64,000 nucleotides of DNA from a virus, in IMG/VR virus record IMGVR_UViG_3300013137_002967, positions 1-64,000 of that record; one strand, written 5' to 3'. This document shows, one piece after another, positions 62,213-64,000 of this stretch (positions are counted from its first letter, which is position 1; the number at the start of each line of letters is the position of its first letter). Under the pieces are notes generated by a model. It searched no databases. It was not told the DNA's origin and worked only from the letters and a program-made list of their open reading frames with translations. The position numbers and the translations under genes were made by a program.

Positions 62213-62449
62213 TTACTTTTTGTTAGAATATATATTTTTAATTTCTAATGAATCTTTCGATATACCAAAAATCATACCAATTACAAAGATAGGAAAAAAT
62301 ATAATAGATCCTATCCAAATATAAAAAATTCTAATAGAATTTAGAATTTTTATTACAGGTTTTGCCCAGTCTTTAAAAATATCTAAATCTGAATCTTTTA
62401 TTAAATTATTGTAAATATACAATAAATATTTGGCTATAAATCTTCTCAT
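62213..62449 (-). CDS. membrane protein between clpS and clpC (78 aa)
   Basis: One or two membrane segments (IFYIWIGSIIFFPIFVIGMIFGI), basic ends. No family recognised. Its place between clpS and clpC with 1- and 6-base gaps suggests it is expressed with them; it could anchor or adapt the protease at the membrane. Confidence 0.6.
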   Translation of the reverse strand: MRRFIAKYLLYIYNNLIKDSDLDIFKDWAKPVIKILNSIRIFYIWIGSIIFFPIFVIGMIFGISKDSLEIKNIYSNKK

Positions 62450-62450
62450 T

Positions 62451-62744
62451 TTATTCCTCGATTGATAATGTCAATCCTCTTTCTTCTAATATTTTTTTAA
62501 TTGGCATCAAAGATTCTTTTGAGCCAGTTTTGATGATATCTTTACCTTGAAGATGAACAGTCCAAGCTGTACTTTCAGCTCTTTCAAATGAAAATTTTAA
62601 ATATGTGATTAGACATATAATTACCCATTCAAATGAATTGTGATCATCATTCCATAAGATTAATTTAGATTCAGAACTAGAAGAGATTCCAGATTCTGCT
62701 AAAATTTCATCTAGAGTTTTCGTTTCAATTTTTGTGTCACTCAT
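62451..62744 (-). CDS. clpS: ClpS adaptor
   Basis: 97 residues. After a flexible N-terminal tail (about 28 residues) the ClpS core is clear: LILWNDDHNSFEWVI (with the NDD of the ligand pocket), the HLQGK loop and a final LTLSIEE. Delivers N-degron substrates and other targets to the Clp ATPase. Followed within two bases by the membrane protein gene and then clpC. Confidence 0.92.
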   Translation of the reverse strand: MSDTKIETKTLDEILAESGISSSSESKLILWNDDHNSFEWVIICLITYLKFSFERAESTAWTVHLQGKDIIKTGSKESLMPIKKILEERGLTLSIEE

Positions 62745-62760
62745 ACCTATTATATTATAA

Positions 62761-64000
62761 CTATTTATAAAGTTTATTTTTCTTTTCTTCGTGTTCCAAC
62801 TCTTTAATATATTCTTCTGTTTCTTTAACTAAACCAGAATAAAATAGACTATCAGGTCTTTTACTTAGTTCCACTTTATATTTTTCTAATGATTTTTCAA
62901 AAATAGAAATAGTATCGTTTAGATAATTGAAGAAATGAATATATTTCATAATTTCGACCATTTTTGGATCACCAATTGCCTTACTTGGAGTATCTGACAA
63001 TTTGACAACTGGAATACCATCAGCCATTGTCATTTTAATGACCATATTCATCGGATTACTTTTTGCATTGGGATTAGTCTTTTTCATAAAATCAGAAGTG
63101 AAATTAGTACCAATACCAAAAGAACAACGAATTTTATCTTTACAATATTCTTTCAATTTAATTGTAGTTTCTATATCTAGTGCATTGCTAAATACAATAA
63201 GTTTACTCATAGGATCAATTTTCATCTTTTTATAATGATCAACGATCTTATCAGTAAACACATATGGATCACCTGAATCATGCCTTACACCATCCCATAA
63301 TTTGGCTTTTTCTAAAGAAAAATCTCGAAGGAATGTATCAATACCAAAAGTATCAGGAAGCATAGTTCCTAATGTGCCTTTATAGGTTTTAGTCCACCTT
63401 TCCATAAATATCTTATTTGGATGATTCAGACTTTCTAGAGCAGCAACCGCACCAATTGCTTCGTGTGCGCAAGTTCCGAGCGCTTTAACATCATATTTCA
63501 TAGCTAAATAGCAATTGCTAGTACCAGCAAATCCGTTGTATTTTTTCATTTCTGAAACTACAATTTCCTGGGTTTCAAAATTGCGTCTACGACGAGTACC
63601 AAAATCTGTAAAAATACATTCAGCTTCACTTAAAGTTTTTGCTTTTGAATTTGCAAGAATTTCCTGACCTTTCATACTCCAATCAGTATCAATCATTCTA
63701 AAATAAACTTCTGAAATGATAGCCATTAGTGGTACCTCCCAAAGTATAGTTTCTCTCCATTTACCTTCGATTGAAATTTGTAACTCATTTTCAGAGTTGA
63801 GAACAATTTTCACTTGTTTAGAATTGAACCTATAAGCTGCTAAATATTGACGATATGCTACAGGAAGAAAATAAAGATTTTCTTTCATCCAATCATATTC
63901 TTCATCAGTAAGTTTTAATTTTGACATCAATTTAACTTGATGTTTGATTTCCTTTACTGCTTCAGCAGTAAATTTCATTGATTTATCACGATTACTAAAC
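62761..64000 (-). CDS. pncB: nicotinate phosphoribosyltransferase, partial at window edge
   Basis: The open frame continues past ATG 63978 to the window edge (FSNRDKSMKFTAEAV), and comparison with PncB shows about 45 N-terminal residues lie outside, so this is the C-terminal ~413 residues. GTCAHE with active-site His, WDGVRHDSGDP, FSNALD and FGIGTNFTSDF are the PncB hallmarks. Converts nicotinate and PRPP to NaMN, the entry to NAD synthesis. It would feed host NadD/NadE. Sits upstream of clpS in the same direction. Confidence 0.9.
   Translation of the reverse strand, partial: FSNRDKSMKFTAEAVKEIKHQVKLMSKLKLTDEEYDWMKENLYFLPVAYRQYLAAYRFNSKQVKIVLNSENELQISIEGKWRETILWEVPLMAIISEVYFRMIDTDWSMKGQEILANSKAKTLSEAECIFTDFGTRRRRNFETQEIVVSEMKKYNGFAGTSNCYLAMKYDVKALGTCAHEAIGAVAALESLNHPNKIFMERWTKTYKGTLGTMLPDTFGIDTFLRDFSLEKAKLWDGVRHDSGDPYVFTDKIVDHYKKMKIDPMSKLIVFSNALDIETTIKLKEYCKDKIRCSFGIGTNFTSDFMKKTNPNAKSNPMNMVIKMTMADGIPVVKLSDTPSKAIGDPKMVEIMKYIHFFNYLNDTISIFEKSLEKYKVELSKRPDSLFYSGLVKETEEYIKELEHEEKKNKLYK

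Overview
The window looks like part of a large (jumbo-class), AT-rich, T4-related phage genome whose host is a Bacteroidota bacterium. The phage case rests on tightly packed small genes of unknown function, a tRNA array, three free-standing GIY-YIG homing endonucleases and an intein. It is strengthened by virion-type repeat proteins, a likely T4 gp62-like clamp-loader subunit, phage-typical nucleotide enzymes (thymidine kinase, dNMP-kinase-like, 5'-deoxynucleotidases, NAD-dependent ligase), and many proteins with an N-terminus like the T4 internal-protein capsid-targeting sequence. The host call rests on repeated TAnnTTTG promoter elements (the Bacteroidota -7 box) just upstream of many genes, the near absence of Shine-Dalgarno sites, and accessory genes of Bacteroidota type (TonB-dependent receptor, LemA/TPM pair, TIGR02757, ClpP).

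Layout. 1-2.4 kb: leftward small genes (cyclic-phosphate receiver-like protein, nucleoside deoxyribosyltransferase-like protein, poly-acidic protein). 2.5-6.0 kb: rightward operon of 'tagged' proteins (C39-like peptidase, two tandem HAD nucleotidases, unknowns). 6.1-6.8 kb: five leftward tRNA genes, all with leucine anticodons, behind a leader that could act as an attenuator. 6.9-16.2 kb: mixed genes including an adenine methyltransferase, RpiB, a membrane-anchored lysozyme-like protein, a sugar epimerase, a GIY-YIG endonuclease, ClpP, and an RF1-like release factor interrupted by an in-frame UGA. 16.3-20.5 kb: hybrid histidine kinase and a TPM/LemA envelope pair. 20.5-26.0 kb: unknowns, a repeat-rich GIY-YIG endonuclease and NAD-dependent DNA ligase.

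26.0-32.1 kb: tagged HAD protein, radical SAM enzyme beside a tagged GCGS-repeat protein, then an overlapping operon TonB receptor - PnuC - small protein - NadR. 32.1-37.7 kb: peptide deformylase, TIGR02757 protein, tagged proteins and adenylosuccinate synthetase. 37.8-41.3 kb: virion surface-type proteins carrying five copies of one domain separated by Thr-rich linkers. 41.3-51.6 kb: SlyD-like PPIase, PPP phosphatase, a third GIY-YIG enzyme, RNase H-fold protein, gp62-like protein / second hybrid kinase / thymidine kinase operon, a second radical SAM enzyme and NusG. 51.6-58.4 kb: S1-like protein, structural and Ig-like proteins, P-loop kinase. 58.4-64 kb: Clp ATPase with an intein inside its second Walker A motif, ClpS, and nicotinate phosphoribosyltransferase running off the edge.

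How the genes fit together. Three takeover themes stand out. NAD supply: an outer-membrane receptor, PnuC, NadR and NAPRT would import and salvage pyridine precursors, and the phage's own ligase consumes NAD+. Translation: leucine tRNAs, an RF1-like factor, an S1 homologue, deformylase and NusG. Proteolysis: a ClpC-type ATPase, ClpS and ClpP form a complete ATP-dependent protease set. A fourth theme, inferred from sequence, is a cargo of enzymes and unknown proteins packed into the capsid through a shared N-terminal tag. The tagged genes and the virion genes share an AT-rich TATATA-type promoter different from the TAnnTTTG promoters of the metabolic genes.
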